64,000 nucleotides of DNA from positions 305,174-369,173 of the forward strand of contig CAVSZE010000001.1 in assembly GCA_963732375.1 (NCBI GenBank), given 5' to 3'. Below are positions 1 to 9,236 of this stretch, piece after piece. The notes under the pieces were generated by a model. The model was not told the DNA's origin. It ran no database searches and saw only the letters and a program-made list of their open reading frames with translations. A program made the position numbers and the translations under genes. This DNA is from RPQJ01 sp963732375 (GTDB lineage Bacteria > Pseudomonadota > Gammaproteobacteria > Steroidobacterales > Steroidobacteraceae). Every line of letters starts with the position of its first letter. The stretch's first letter is position 1.

Positions 1-3
1 GGC

Positions 4-29
4 GGAAGCCGCCGGCATGGCCGGCTTCC
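4..29 (+). other. GC-rich hairpin upstream of ftsZ
   Basis: An 8-bp perfect stem (GGAAGCCG pairing with CGGCTTCC) with a 10-base loop lies about 50 bases before ftsZ. No T-run follows, so it is not a classical terminator. It may be a processing or attenuating hairpin between an upstream gene (ftsA is usual) and ftsZ. The role is inferred only from position. Confidence 0.3.
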
Positions 30-81
30 ACGAAGCACTGATTACTGGTCATTAGTCACTTCTTATTCGGAGCAGCAAAAA

Positions 82-1254
82 ATGTTCGTACTTGCAGACA
101 CTGAAAACCAGGGGGCCGTCATCAAGGTCATCGGCGTCGGCGGCGGCGGCGGTAACGCGGTGACCCACATGGTCAGTTCGGGGATCGAAGGCGTGGACTT
201 CATCTGCATCAACACCGATTCGCAGGCGCTGAAGCACTCGAAGGTGAAGATGAGCCTGCAGATCGGCTCGAACATCACCAAGGGACTGGGCGCGGGCGCC
301 GACCCGGAAGTCGGGCGCCAGGCCGCGCTGGAGGATCGTGACCGCATCGTCGAAATGGTCGACGGCTCGGACATGATCTTCATCACCGCCGGCATGGGCG
401 GCGGCACCGGCACGGGCGCCGCGCCGATCGTGGCGCAGGTTGCCAAGGAACTCGGCATCCTCACGGTCGCCGTGGTCACCAAGCCGTTCGAGATGGAAGG
501 CAACAAGCGCCTGGCGCTCGCCGACCAGGGCATCGCCGAACTCGGCAAGTACGTGGACTCGTTGATCACGATTCCGAACCAGAAGCTGCTGACCGTGCTC
601 GGTGGCGACACCACGCTGCTCGACGCGTTCAAGTCCGCCAACGAAGTGCTGCAGGGAGCGGTGCAGGGCATCGCCGAGCTGATCACCCGGCCGGGCCTGA
701 TCAACGTCGACTTTGCCGACGTGAAGACCGTGATGGCCGAGACCGGCATGGCGATGATGGGTTCGGGCAGGGCGACCGGCGAGAACCGCGCGCGCGAGGC
801 GGCCGAAGCCGCGATCTCGAGCCCGCTGCTCGAGGACGTGAATCTCTCGGGCGCGCACGGCCTGCTGATCAACGTGACGGCCGGCATGGACCTGCGTACC
901 AGCGAGTTCCACGTCGTCGGCGACGCGATCAAGCAGTATGCGTCGGAGGATGCGACCGTGGTCGTCGGCTACGTCATCGACCCGGAGATGACCGGCGAGA
1001 TCCGTGTCACCGTGGTTGCCACCGGCATTGGCCGGCCGGCAGCGGTCCGTGGGCTCCCAGTGCGCGAAGCGCCGAAGGTCGAGGTGGTCGCGGGCGGTCG
1101 CGCGAATCGTCGTCCGGCGGAGAGCTACGCCGACTACGAGACACCCGCCAACCTGAGGCGGCGCCAGCGCGCGGTCGGCGACGATCTTCGTGCCGACGCT
1201 AGCGGCGAGACGTACCTGGACATCCCGGCGTTCCTGCGGCGCCAGGCGGACTGA
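82..1254 (+). CDS. ftsZ: Cell division protein FtsZ
   Basis: Bacterial tubulin that polymerises with GTP into the Z ring at mid-cell and recruits the divisome. The 390-residue protein has the tubulin signature GGGTGTG at residues 106-112, a glycine-rich nucleotide loop at 19-25, and the conserved C-terminal peptide YLDIPAFLRRQAD that binds FtsA, ZipA and ZapD. The length matches the family. The ATG follows a purine-rich stretch (cggagcag). It is followed by lpxC, as in many Gammaproteobacteria, and zapD, whose product bundles FtsZ filaments, lies 7 kb downstream. Confidence 0.98.
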   Translation: MFVLADTENQGAVIKVIGVGGGGGNAVTHMVSSGIEGVDFICINTDSQALKHSKVKMSLQIGSNITKGLGAGADPEVGRQAALEDRDRIVEMVDGSDMIFITAGMGGGTGTGAAPIVAQVAKELGILTVAVVTKPFEMEGNKRLALADQGIAELGKYVDSLITIPNQKLLTVLGGDTTLLDAFKSANEVLQGAVQGIAELITRPGLINVDFADVKTVMAETGMAMMGSGRATGENRAREAAEAAISSPLLEDVNLSGAHGLLINVTAGMDLRTSEFHVVGDAIKQYASEDATVVVGYVIDPEMTGEIRVTVVATGIGRPAAVRGLPVREAPKVEVVAGGRANRRPAESYADYETPANLRRRQRAVGDDLRADASGETYLDIPAFLRRQAD

Positions 1255-1465
1255 GGAAGGCTGCGCGACCCCGCTGCGCAATCGGCGGGGCGGCAGGCCA
1301 GGCTGGCGGGCGATACTCGTGCCGCCAGCAGTCCTTTTGACAGGCCCGAGGAGCGGCAAGAATGTTATTTGCAATCAATATGTTAAGTTGCTCCGGCGGT
1401 CCTGTGATATCCTTCCGCGCTAACAATTCTAGGGGACGCGCACCAGGCGCGGCTACGACCCCGGC

Positions 1466-2380
1466 ATGCTGAAACAGAGAACGCTCAAGAACTCGATCCG
1501 TGCGACCGGCGTCGGCCTGCACACGGGCAAGAAGGTGCTGATGGTGCTGCGGCCGGCTCCGGCCAACCACGGCATCTGGTTCCGTCGCACCGACCTCGAC
1601 GTACCGGTGGACATCCCGGCACGCGCAGAAAGCGTCGGCGAAACGACGCTCGGCACGACGATCGTGAAGGACGGCGCCAAGGTCTCGACCATCGAGCACC
1701 TGCTCTCGGCCCTCGCGGGCCTCGGCATCGACAACGCGATCATCGAGCTCTCCGCCGGCGAAGTGCCGATCATGGACGGCAGCGCGGGTCCCTTCGTGTT
1801 CCTGCTGCAGTCGGCGGGCATCGAGGAACAGAATGCGCCGAAGAAGTTCGTGCGCATCCTGAAGAGCGTCAAGGTCGAGGACGGCGAGAAGTGGGCTCGC
1901 TTCGATCCTTACGACGGTTTCAAGGTTAACTTCGAAATCGAGTTCGACCACCCGGTGTTCAAGCGCCGCTCGCAGGTCGCGTCGATGGATTTTTCGACCA
2001 CCACGTTCCTGCGCGAAGTGAGTCGGGCGCGCACCTTCGGGTTCATGCGCGACCTCGAGTACATGCGTTCCCACAACCTGGCGCTCGGCGGCAACCTCGA
2101 CAACGCCATCGTCCTCGACGACTACCGGATCCTGAACGAGGACGGCCTGCGCTACGAGGACGAGTTCGTGAAGCACAAGGTGCTCGACGCGATCGGCGAC
2201 CTGTACCTGCTCGGCCACAGCCTGATCGGCGAGTTCAGCGGTTACAAGTCGGGCCACGGCCTGAACAACCTGCTGCTGCGTACGCTCATTGCGGACAGCG
2301 CCGCGTGGGAAGACGTGACGTTTGAAACGCTGCAGGACGCGCCTATTTCGTACGTGGCGGCCGCCGCGGCGACGGCGTGA
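1466..2380 (+). CDS. lpxC: UDP-3-O-acyl-N-acetylglucosamine deacetylase
   Basis: Zinc enzyme of the committed step of lipid A synthesis; it removes the N-acetyl group from UDP-3-O-acyl-GlcNAc in the cytoplasm. The 304-residue product keeps the zinc ligands expected from the E. coli enzyme: His78 in the IEHLLSALAG motif, His237 and Asp241 in HKVLDAIGD, and the catalytic-region His264 in SGHGLNN. The length is normal. It lies 211 bases after ftsZ, a spacing that allows its own promoter. Presence of lpxC confirms a Gram-negative host. Confidence 0.98.
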   Translation: MLKQRTLKNSIRATGVGLHTGKKVLMVLRPAPANHGIWFRRTDLDVPVDIPARAESVGETTLGTTIVKDGAKVSTIEHLLSALAGLGIDNAIIELSAGEVPIMDGSAGPFVFLLQSAGIEEQNAPKKFVRILKSVKVEDGEKWARFDPYDGFKVNFEIEFDHPVFKRRSQVASMDFSTTTFLREVSRARTFGFMRDLEYMRSHNLALGGNLDNAIVLDDYRILNEDGLRYEDEFVKHKVLDAIGDLYLLGHSLIGEFSGYKSGHGLNNLLLRTLIADSAAWEDVTFETLQDAPISYVAAAAATA

Positions 2381-2383
2381 CCG

Positions 2384-2695
2384 CTACTTCGCCGTCTTCG
2401 TCTCCCGCCCCCGAACCCGCACCCTGATCTTCCCGGCTACCGGCTCGCCGAGTTCGGCGAGCTGCTGCTTCATGCGCGGTCCCGCGTAGCGGACGCGAGC
2501 CGTCCACGCAGCCGAATCGACGATGATTACCAGGTCGTCGTCGCGTCGGACGGCCGTGACCACGTGGGCTCCGAGTCCGCCGGGCAATTCGCGCTGGACG
2601 ATGGTCGTCAGCAAGTCAGCTGCGGCTGCACGCTTGGCGAGCTGCTCGAGCCCGAGGTTCGAGCCGCCAAACAGGGGCTTCAGCGTGTTCGCCAT
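2384..2695 (-). CDS. DUF721 (DciA-like) domain protein
   Basis: A small protein of about 103 residues of the DUF721 family, which includes DciA, the ancestral loader or partner of the DnaB replicative helicase. The sequence matches the family's pattern: a central DDLVIIVDSAAWTARVRY stretch followed by a basic C-terminus. It converges on lpxC, ending 3 bases after it. A DUF721 gene between lpxC and secA is a recurrent arrangement in Gammaproteobacteria. The ATG at 2695 is preferred over an in-frame TTG two codons upstream. Confidence 0.75.
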   Translation of the reverse strand: MANTLKPLFGGSNLGLEQLAKRAAAADLLTTIVQRELPGGLGAHVVTAVRRDDDLVIIVDSAAWTARVRYAGPRMKQQLAELGEPVAGKIRVRVRGRETKTAK

Positions 2696-2934
2696 GCGCA
2701 ATGTATTGTATATAAAAAGCTAATTATTAATTGCCAGCCGCGGACGGATCCTTCATAGTGTGCGGCCTATCGGCTGGGTGGGTCTACCTTCCGGGCGCCG
2801 ACAACGAAGACGTCGGCGGCGGGTTGGTGCTTTAGCCCTTAATCGGGCGCCTGGTTCGAATCGCCGAGTAGCGTTGCCCACTAAAACGGGCGACGACTGC
2901 TCTGACATCGGCAGCCACGGGGTTCTTTGCCGCG

Positions 2935-3849
2935 ATGAAATTCACGATCGTTTCGAGCCGCACCGGAAAAGTGCGGCAACTTGACCTGTCGCGTCCAAGA
3001 GTCCTGGCACTGGTGGCCGGAATCGGGCTGCTGGCCGTTTCGTTGCTGTTCGGGGCTGGCGTCTCGATCGGCCTCTTTGTCGGCGGGCCGATGGAGAGCG
3101 AGCAGTTTGCAAGCACGCTGGATCGCCAGCGCTTGGACATCGAGGCAGCGCGTGGTCGGCTGCAGGGCAACGTGGATGCGCTTGCCTCGCGCGTCGGGAT
3201 GATGAACGCGCACCTGATCCGGCTCGACGCGCTCGGTCGACGCATCACCACTCTCGCCAATCTCGACGGCGGCGAGTTCGATTTCGACAAGCCGCCGCCG
3301 GCCGGCGGTCCCGAAGGCGGCGAACTGCCGTCGGGTTCGGCGCAGGTGCCCGAGCTTGCGATGGTGCTCGACGCGCTCGAGAGCCAGCTCGCCGACCGCG
3401 AGCGCCAGCTGACCGTGCTCGAGAGCCTGATGTCCACGCGCCAGCTTGGCGAACGCATCCTGCCCGGCGGCCTGCCGGTGATTGGCGGCTGGATTTCGTC
3501 GCACTTCGGTTTCCGTTCCGACCCCATCAACGGGCACACCGCATTCCACAATGGCGTCGATGTGGCGGCGGATCCGGGCAGCCACGTGATTGCGACCGGT
3601 CCCGGAATCGTGTCTTTCGCAGGGTTCAAGACCGGCTACGGGAACGTGGTTGAAATCACCCACCCGACCGGTTATGTCACGCTCTATGGCCACAATTCCC
3701 GCAACCTCGTCCGCGAGGGCGACGCCGTCCAGAAAGGCCAGGCGATCGCGATCATCGGCAGTACGGGCCGTTCGACCGGCACGCACGTGCACTTCGAGGT
3801 CGAGCGCAACGGCCGGGCGGTCAACCCGACACCGTATCTGGGGAGCTGA
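2935..3849 (+). CDS. M23-family peptidoglycan endopeptidase (membrane-anchored)
   Basis: A LytM/M23 zinc metallopeptidase predicted to act in the periplasm on peptidoglycan cross-links. A short cytoplasmic N-terminus precedes one membrane segment (about residues 24-50), then a helical, probably coiled-coil region (about 55-165) with a Gly/Pro linker, then the peptidase domain. The domain contains FHNGVDVA (first His and Asp ligands, about residue 205) and THVHFEV (HxH, about 283). Both zinc motifs are intact, so it is likely an active enzyme and not a degenerate LytM activator. It stands alone on its strand between the DUF721 gene and secA. Confidence 0.9.
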   Translation: MKFTIVSSRTGKVRQLDLSRPRVLALVAGIGLLAVSLLFGAGVSIGLFVGGPMESEQFASTLDRQRLDIEAARGRLQGNVDALASRVGMMNAHLIRLDALGRRITTLANLDGGEFDFDKPPPAGGPEGGELPSGSAQVPELAMVLDALESQLADRERQLTVLESLMSTRQLGERILPGGLPVIGGWISSHFGFRSDPINGHTAFHNGVDVAADPGSHVIATGPGIVSFAGFKTGYGNVVEITHPTGYVTLYGHNSRNLVREGDAVQKGQAIAIIGSTGRSTGTHVHFEVERNGRAVNPTPYLGS

Positions 3850-3944
3850 TCCCCGGGGGGGCGAGTCGAAGCCCGGAGGGAGCCAGGCCGCTTGTGGCTG
3901 CCGATTTCGACCTCACTATCCGCTAAATGCCGGCCGCTTTGATG

Positions 3945-3950
3945 TAAAAT
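3945..3950 (+). promoter_or_regulatory. Candidate -10 box for secA
   Basis: TAAAAT preceded by TG (an extended -10 element) lies about 40 bases before the secA start. No good -35 hexamer is visible at standard spacing, which is acceptable for an extended -10 promoter. This is a motif call only. Confidence 0.35.
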
Positions 3951-3987
3951 TCACGGCTTTCCCCGCAGTTTTCTTACTGGAGCCCCA

Positions 3988-6774
3988 GTGGCTAATTGGC
4001 TCGCCCGAATCCTTGGTAGCCGCAACCAGCGGCTCATCAGCCAGTACAATGGCATCGTCCGCAAGATAAACGCCTTCGAGCCCGCGCTGCAGGCGCTCTC
4101 TGACGCGGACCTTGCCGACAAGACCCGGCAGTTCCGCGAGCAGCTGGCCGCGGGCAAGACGCTCGATGACGTGCTGCCCGAGGCGTTTGCGGTGGTCCGC
4201 GAGGCATCACAGCGCACGCTCGGCCTGCGGCACTTCGACGTGCAGCTCATCGGCGGCATGGTGCTCAACGCCGGAAAGATCGCGGAGATGCGGACTGGCG
4301 AGGGCAAGACGCTGGTCGCGACACTTGCCGCCTACCTGAACGCGCTGCCGGGCACCGGCACCCACATCGTCACGGTCAACGAGTACCTCGCGAGCCGCGA
4401 CGCCGAGTGGATGGGCCCCATCTTCCGCTTCCTCGGGCTCACCGTGGGCGTGGTCAAGGCCGGCCAGTCCGCCGACGAAAAGCGCGTGGCCTACTCTTCG
4501 GACATCACCTACAGCACGAACAACGAACTCGGCTTCGACTACCTGCGTGACAACCTCGCGTTCCGGCTCGAGGACCGCATGCAGCGGGCGCTCGCGTTCG
4601 CGATCGTCGACGAGGTGGACTCGATCCTGATCGACGAAGCGCGCACGCCGCTGATCATTTCAGGCCCTGCCGAGGAAAGCACCGAGCTCTATACGCGCAT
4701 CAACGAGCTCGTTCCGCGCCTGAAGGCGCAGGACTCCGAGGAGGGCGAGGGCGACTACTGGGCGGACGAGAAGGGCAAGCAGGTCCACCTGTCGGACGAC
4801 GGTCACGAGCACGTCGAGGACCTGTTCCTGAAGGCCGGGCTGCTGCAGGAAGGCCAGAGCCTCTACGACCCGTCAAACATCCGGCTGATGCACCACCTGA
4901 ACGCGGCGCTCAGGTCGCACGCGCTCTACCGCCGCGACGTCGAGTACATCGTCAGGAACGGCGAGGTGATCATCGTCGACGAGTTCACCGGTCGCACGAT
5001 GCCGGGACGTCGCTGGTCGGATGGCCTGCACCAGGCGATCGAGGCCAAGGAACGCGTAAACGTGCGCGAGGAAAACCAGACGGTCGCCTCGATCACGTTC
5101 CAGAACTACTTCCGCATGTACGCCAAGCTCGCCGGCATGACGGGCACCGCGGATACCGAGGCGTTCGAGTTCCAGGAGATCTACGGGCTTGAGGTTGCCG
5201 TGATCCCGACGCACCGTCCGATGGTCCGCGACGACGCACCGGACCTCGTCTACCTGACGCAGAAGGACAAGTTCGAGGCGATCATCGAGGACATCCGCGA
5301 GTGCTCGAAGCGCCGCCAGCCGGCGCTGGTCGGCACGACCTCGGTCGAGACGTCGGAGCTGCTGTCGGGCGAGCTGACCAAGCAGGGCATCGCACACGAG
5401 GTGCTGAATGCCAAGCAGCACGAGCGCGAGGCGCACATCGTCGCGCAGGCCGGCCGCCCTGGCGTGGTGACCATCGCGACCAACATGGCAGGCCGCGGCA
5501 CCGACATCGTGCTCGGCGGCAACCTCAAGGTCGAGCTCGCGCAGCTCGAGAATCCCGACGAGGCGACGGTCGAGCGCGTGCGCGCGGAATGGCAGAAGCG
5601 CCACGAGGAAGTCGTCGCCGCCGGCGGCCTGCACATCGTCGGCACCGAGCGCCACGAATCGCGTCGCATCGACAACCAGTTGCGCGGCCGCTCGGGCCGC
5701 CAGGGCGACCCGGGCTCGAGCCGGTTCTACCTGTCGCTCGAAGACAACCTGATGCGCATCTTCGGCGATCCCGATCGCACCAAGCGCTGGCTCACGACCG
5801 CGGGCATGAAGGAAGGCGAGGTGATCGAGAGCCGCATGCTCTCGCGCCAGATCGAGCGCGCCCAGCGCAAGGTCGAGGCCTACAACTTCGACCTGCGCAA
5901 GAACCTGCTCGAGTACGACGACGTCGCGAATGACCAGCGCAAGGTGATCTACCAGCAGCGCACCGAGATGATGGCGGCGGAGAGCATCTCCGACGCGGTC
6001 ACGGGCATACGCGAAGAGGTCGTGAACGGCATCATCGACCAGTACATTCCGCGCGAGAGCGTGGAGGACACATGGAACCTCGACGGGCTCGCCGAGGCGA
6101 TCGCCCGCGAGTTCCTGGTCGAGGTGCAGCCAAAGGACTGGCTTGCGGCGGACCACGAGATCGCCGAGGCAGGCCTGCGCGAGCGCATCGTCAAGGCTGT
6201 CGAGGCCTCTTACCAGCAGAAGGTCGAGCAGGTAGGCGTGCCGGTGATGGCGCACCTCGAGAAGGCCGTGATGCTGCAGGAGATCGACAAGCACTGGCGC
6301 GAGCACCTCGCGGCGATGGACTACCTGCGCCAGGGCATCCACCTGCGCGCCTACGCGCAGAAGAACCCGAAGCAGGAATACAAGCGCGAGGCGTTCGAGC
6401 TGTTCGGCGCGCTGCTCGACCGCATCAAGCACGACGCGATCTCGCTGCTGTCGCGCCTGCAGGTTCGCAGCGAGGCGGAGATCGAGGAGCAGGAGCGCGA
6501 GCGCGAGCGCCAGATGGCGCGCCAGCTGCAACTGCAGCACGCCGCGCCGCAGTCGGTGATCTCGAGCGACGCCGGTCCGATCGGGCCCGAAGAAGCAGCC
6601 AGCGGATCCGCCATGCGCTTGGGAGGCCCTTTTGCGGGCGGCATGCCGGGCGCGCCCGAGGGCGTCACCCCGGTGGTGCGCGATGGCCGCAAGGTCGGAC
6701 GCAACGAACCCTGCCCCTGCGGTTCAGGCCGCAAGTTCAAGCACTGCCACGGCCAGATCGCCCGCGAAGCATAG
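3988..6774 (+). CDS. secA: Preprotein translocase ATPase SecA
   Basis: Motor ATPase of the Sec pathway; drives unfolded preproteins through SecYEG. The 928 residues cover the whole family length. They include Walker A MRTGEGKT (about 101-108), Walker B-like IVDEVDSILIDEA, helicase motif VI region RGRSGRQGDPGSS, and the C-terminal zinc/SecB-binding motif CPCGSGRKFKHCH. The start is GTG at 3988, with TGGAG upstream, and gives the expected MANWLARILGSRN beginning. The stop is followed within 7 bases by the dispersed repeat cluster at 6781. Confidence 0.98.
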   Translation: MANWLARILGSRNQRLISQYNGIVRKINAFEPALQALSDADLADKTRQFREQLAAGKTLDDVLPEAFAVVREASQRTLGLRHFDVQLIGGMVLNAGKIAEMRTGEGKTLVATLAAYLNALPGTGTHIVTVNEYLASRDAEWMGPIFRFLGLTVGVVKAGQSADEKRVAYSSDITYSTNNELGFDYLRDNLAFRLEDRMQRALAFAIVDEVDSILIDEARTPLIISGPAEESTELYTRINELVPRLKAQDSEEGEGDYWADEKGKQVHLSDDGHEHVEDLFLKAGLLQEGQSLYDPSNIRLMHHLNAALRSHALYRRDVEYIVRNGEVIIVDEFTGRTMPGRRWSDGLHQAIEAKERVNVREENQTVASITFQNYFRMYAKLAGMTGTADTEAFEFQEIYGLEVAVIPTHRPMVRDDAPDLVYLTQKDKFEAIIEDIRECSKRRQPALVGTTSVETSELLSGELTKQGIAHEVLNAKQHEREAHIVAQAGRPGVVTIATNMAGRGTDIVLGGNLKVELAQLENPDEATVERVRAEWQKRHEEVVAAGGLHIVGTERHESRRIDNQLRGRSGRQGDPGSSRFYLSLEDNLMRIFGDPDRTKRWLTTAGMKEGEVIESRMLSRQIERAQRKVEAYNFDLRKNLLEYDDVANDQRKVIYQQRTEMMAAESISDAVTGIREEVVNGIIDQYIPRESVEDTWNLDGLAEAIAREFLVEVQPKDWLAADHEIAEAGLRERIVKAVEASYQQKVEQVGVPVMAHLEKAVMLQEIDKHWREHLAAMDYLRQGIHLRAYAQKNPKQEYKREAFELFGALLDRIKHDAISLLSRLQVRSEAEIEEQERERERQMARQLQLQHAAPQSVISSDAGPIGPEEAASGSAMRLGGPFAGGMPGAPEGVTPVVRDGRKVGRNEPCPCGSGRKFKHCHGQIAREA

Positions 6775-6780
6775 GGCGTA

Positions 6781-6921
6781 GGGGACATTCTCCTTTTCGG
6801 AGGGGACATTCTCCTTTTCGTTTCGGAGGGGACATTCTCCTTTTCCCAGGCGTTCACGATGCGTAACGAATTGGTTGCTCGCGAAAAGGAGAATGTCCCC
6901 TCCGAAAAGGAGAATGTCCCC
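6781..6921. repeat. Dispersed 18-bp repeat, cluster 1 (3 forward, 2 inverted copies)
   Basis: Copies of GGGGACATTCTCCTTTTC at 6781-6798, 6802-6819 and 6828-6845, then inverted copies at 6883-6900 and 6904-6921. The forward and inverted blocks could fold into a long hairpin around a spacer of about 37 bases that holds the mutT start codon. The same unit recurs at 8525, 42076, 43461 and 45311, always as facing pairs. The layout resembles REP/BIME-type elements, which are often moved by RAYT transposases; no such transposase is in this window. Confidence 0.85.
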
Positions 6922-7326
6922 TATCTGGAGGTCGTGGCCGGCGCGCTGTTCGACGCCGAGGGTCGCGTGCTGATCGCCCAGCGACCAGAGGGCAAGGCGC
7001 TGGCCGGGCGCTGGGAATTTCCCGGCGGCAAGATTGACCCGGGCGAGGAACCCCGAGCCGGACTCGCGCGCGAACTGCGCGAGGAACTGGGCGTCGAGGT
7101 TCACGACGCCGAGCGCCTCGTCCGTTATTCGCATGCCTATCCCGACAGGGTCGTGCGCCTCGACCTCTGGCTCGTCACGTCGTGGAGCGGTGATCCGCGC
7201 GGGCTGGACGGGCAGGCGCTTAAATGGGTGCGGCCCGATCACCTCGCCTTCGAAGACATGCTGGAAGCCGACCATCCGATGATCGACGCGCTGCTGGAGC
7301 GGGATACCGACACGGGTACGCGATGA
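6859..7326 (+). CDS. mutT: Nudix hydrolase (MutT-like)
   Basis: 8-oxo-dGTP diphosphatase-type Nudix enzyme that cleans oxidised nucleotides from the pool. The Nudix box (Gx5Ex7REUxEExGU) reads GKIDPGEEPRAGLARELREE with LGV after it. The protein is 155 residues, and the family core begins at LEVVAGALFDAEGR. The only upstream ATG in frame (6859) places two inverted copies of the dispersed repeat inside the coding region, translated as EKENVP twice; the alternative GTG at 6934 would remove the first strand. Its place after secA is typical of Gammaproteobacteria. Confidence 0.85.
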   Translation: MRNELVAREKENVPSEKENVPYLEVVAGALFDAEGRVLIAQRPEGKALAGRWEFPGGKIDPGEEPRAGLARELREELGVEVHDAERLVRYSHAYPDRVVRLDLWLVTSWSGDPRGLDGQALKWVRPDHLAFEDMLEADHPMIDALLERDTDTGTR

Positions 7327-7435
7327 ACGCGCGCTGAACGCGCTGTGACAGCGCGTCGGCAGACAAGGAGTTCTCGCCCCCCGTCATGCGCGCCACGTGC
7401 ACCAGGCGTGGATATGGCGAGGCTCCGGCCCGGCC

Positions 7436-7636
7436 TCAGGCGTTCAACGGGGGCTCGCCGGAACCGTCTTCCTCGTTCGCCGTCGATGAGATTTCCTCGC
7501 CCGGTATCACGTGCTTCTCGGCGATCCACGCGCCGAGGTCGATCAGCTTGCAGCGGTCGCTGCAGAAAGGCCTGAACGGCGATGCCTCGGACCATTCGAC
7601 CGGGCGCTGGCAGGTTGGGCAGAGAACGGTCGGCAT
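7436..7636 (-). CDS. yacG: DNA gyrase inhibitor YacG (zinc-binding)
   Basis: A 66-residue protein with the four-cysteine zinc knuckle of YacG: CPTC near the N-terminus and CSDRC about 20 residues later, followed by KLIDLGAWIAEKHVIPG. YacG binds GyrB and inhibits gyrase in E. coli. It lies downstream of zapD and coaE on the same strand, matching the coaE-zapD-yacG cluster known in enterobacteria and relatives. Confidence 0.92.
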   Translation of the reverse strand: MPTVLCPTCQRPVEWSEASPFRPFCSDRCKLIDLGAWIAEKHVIPGEEISSTANEEDGSGEPPLNA

Positions 7637-7661
7637 CGCTCTGGTCAGGCGCTGCCGCGCC

Positions 7662-8468
7662 TCAGGTGCAGATCGACAGCGTGAAGTGAACGTCCTCCGC
7701 CGCCTGGACCGGCCGATTGACCGGATCCTGCCAGTAAAGGAAGCGGATGCTGCAGCGGTGATGGCTGCCGCTGATCTCGGGGTAGATCTCCGTCCCGGCC
7801 GGCAGCGAGATGCGGATCATCTGCGTCTGGACGTCACGGTCCAGCGACAGGTGGAACACGCCGCCCGGCGCAACCTCGTGGCGCGAGCGCGCCTGTTCGC
7901 GCGTCATCCACAGCAGTTCGCCGACCGCGTCGCCGAGCGGACGGATGATCGCCAGCCAGCGCGAGAAATCCGCGCCGCGTATCTCATCCGGAAGGTTGAG
8001 CCAGTGCGTGTAGTTCGGCAGGTCGAACTCGCAGGTGCCGCCGGGGATCGTGCTGCGGTGCTTGATCGCGTTCAGGAACTCGGAATCGCGCAGCGGCTGC
8101 ATGAACAGCGCGCCCACTGTCGCGAGGGCCTCGCGCATGCTGTGCAGCTTCGTGAGCAGCACCCGCAGCCTCCCTGCATCGACACCCGGCCGGCTGTTGA
8201 ACGCCGCGAGTTGCGCCATCTGCCGCTCGAGTTCCTTCAGCACCTCGCCGCGAACATCGCCGCGTTGCGTGACGGTGAGGATCTCGAGCAGCGCCGACAC
8301 CGCGGCGCGGGTCGACCACGGATCGGCCTTGGTGTGATGGTGGACCGCCTGCTGGTACAGGAAATCGAGGCGCAGGAAACTGCGCATCCGCTCGTTCAGC
8401 GGTTGCTCATGGAAAACCATGCGGGTAGCCGGCCCCGCCGAGGGCGTCATGGCCTCGTTCGCATTCAT
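7662..8468 (-). CDS. zapD: Cell division protein ZapD
   Basis: FtsZ-associated protein of the DUF1342 family that bundles FtsZ filaments. The motif FHEQPLNERMRSFLRLDFLYQQ near the N-terminus is the family hallmark (split here for reading: FHEQPLNERM then RSFLRLDFL). The body is about 268 residues. The reading frame stays open upstream through the dispersed repeat at 8525-8592, but the ATG at 8468 fits the family length; an ATG at 8420 is also possible. No strong ribosome site distinguishes them. Confidence 0.9.
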   Translation of the reverse strand: MNANEAMTPSAGPATRMVFHEQPLNERMRSFLRLDFLYQQAVHHHTKADPWSTRAAVSALLEILTVTQRGDVRGEVLKELERQMAQLAAFNSRPGVDAGRLRVLLTKLHSMREALATVGALFMQPLRDSEFLNAIKHRSTIPGGTCEFDLPNYTHWLNLPDEIRGADFSRWLAIIRPLGDAVGELLWMTREQARSRHEVAPGGVFHLSLDRDVQTQMIRISLPAGTEIYPEISGSHHRCSIRFLYWQDPVNRPVQAAEDVHFTLSICT

Positions 8469-8524
8469 CCGGGTATTCTGCTCTACGGCGTCGGAGCCGC
8501 ACAACCGCGGCGGGACGTGCGGGA

Positions 8525-8592
8525 GGGGACATTCTCCTTTTCCCGGTTCCGCCTTCTTCTCCGGCTGCTGCTGGGAAAAGGAGAATGTCCCC
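8525..8592. repeat. Dispersed 18-bp repeat, cluster 2 (facing pair)
   Basis: One forward copy of GGGGACATTCTCCTTTTC (8525-8542) and one inverted copy (8575-8592) around a 32-base spacer, between the coaE stop and the zapD start. It could form a strong hairpin in the coaE-zapD transcript. Confidence 0.85.
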
Positions 8593-8605
8593 TGCTCGAC
8601 GTGTT

Positions 8606-9214
8606 TCATGGCCCGGCCAGCCTGCGGTATTTCAGGTCCAGGCCCGCGACCGCTCTGCGGAGTTCGTCCGCTGCGCCTGTATTGCAGATCACGTCGTCTG
8701 CGAGCGCCAGCCGTGCGGCTCGGGTCGCCTGCGCGTTCAGCGATGCCTCGGCCTGCTCGCGAGTCACGCCGTCACGCTGCACCAGGCGTTCGACCTGCAG
8801 TTCCTCGGGCACGTCCACCAGCAGCACACGGTCCACGTGGTCGCGGCGGCCGCCTTCGGCAAGCAGCGGGATGACGAGCACCTGGTAGGGTCCTCCGCCG
8901 GCGAGCGACTGCCGTGCCATTTCGGCGCGTATCGCCGGGTGCAGGATGGCTTCGAGACGGCGCCTGGCATCCGGGTCGGCGAAGATGCGCTCCCGCATGC
9001 GGCGGCGGTCGATCCGGCCCGTGGCATCGAGGACCTCGGTGCCGAACGCGGCGACGACCTCGGCGAGTGCCGGCTGGCCCGGCTCCACCACCTCGCGCGC
9101 GATCACGTCGGTGTCGATCACCGGCACGCCGAGCGCTGCGAACAGGTCGGCGACCGTGGACTTGCCACTGGCGATGCCACCAGTGAGTGCGACGCGGAAC
9201 GGAGCGGGACTCAC
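8606..9214 (-). CDS. coaE: Dephospho-CoA kinase
   Basis: Last enzyme of coenzyme A synthesis; phosphorylates the 3'-hydroxyl of dephospho-CoA. The P-loop GGIASGKST sits at the N-terminus, followed by the family's DTDVIAREV motif and lid region. The start chosen is GTG at 9214, with GGGAACGACCAG just before it, which yields 202 residues and places the P-loop about 10 residues in, as in known CoaE. The longer open frame upstream overlaps pilD and is unlikely to be translated. It follows pilD by 22 bases. Confidence 0.93.
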   Translation of the reverse strand: MSPAPFRVALTGGIASGKSTVADLFAALGVPVIDTDVIAREVVEPGQPALAEVVAAFGTEVLDATGRIDRRRMRERIFADPDARRRLEAILHPAIRAEMARQSLAGGGPYQVLVIPLLAEGGRRDHVDRVLLVDVPEELQVERLVQRDGVTREQAEASLNAQATRAARLALADDVICNTGAADELRRAVAGLDLKYRRLAGP

Positions 9215-9236
9215 CTGGTCGTTCCCGCGGCGCCGG

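Noticed and set aside
4873..6540. Long open frame opposite secA on the minus strand
   Set aside because: It mirrors SecA codons in high-GC DNA, is rich in Leu/Arg/Asp/His and matches no family; a shadow frame.
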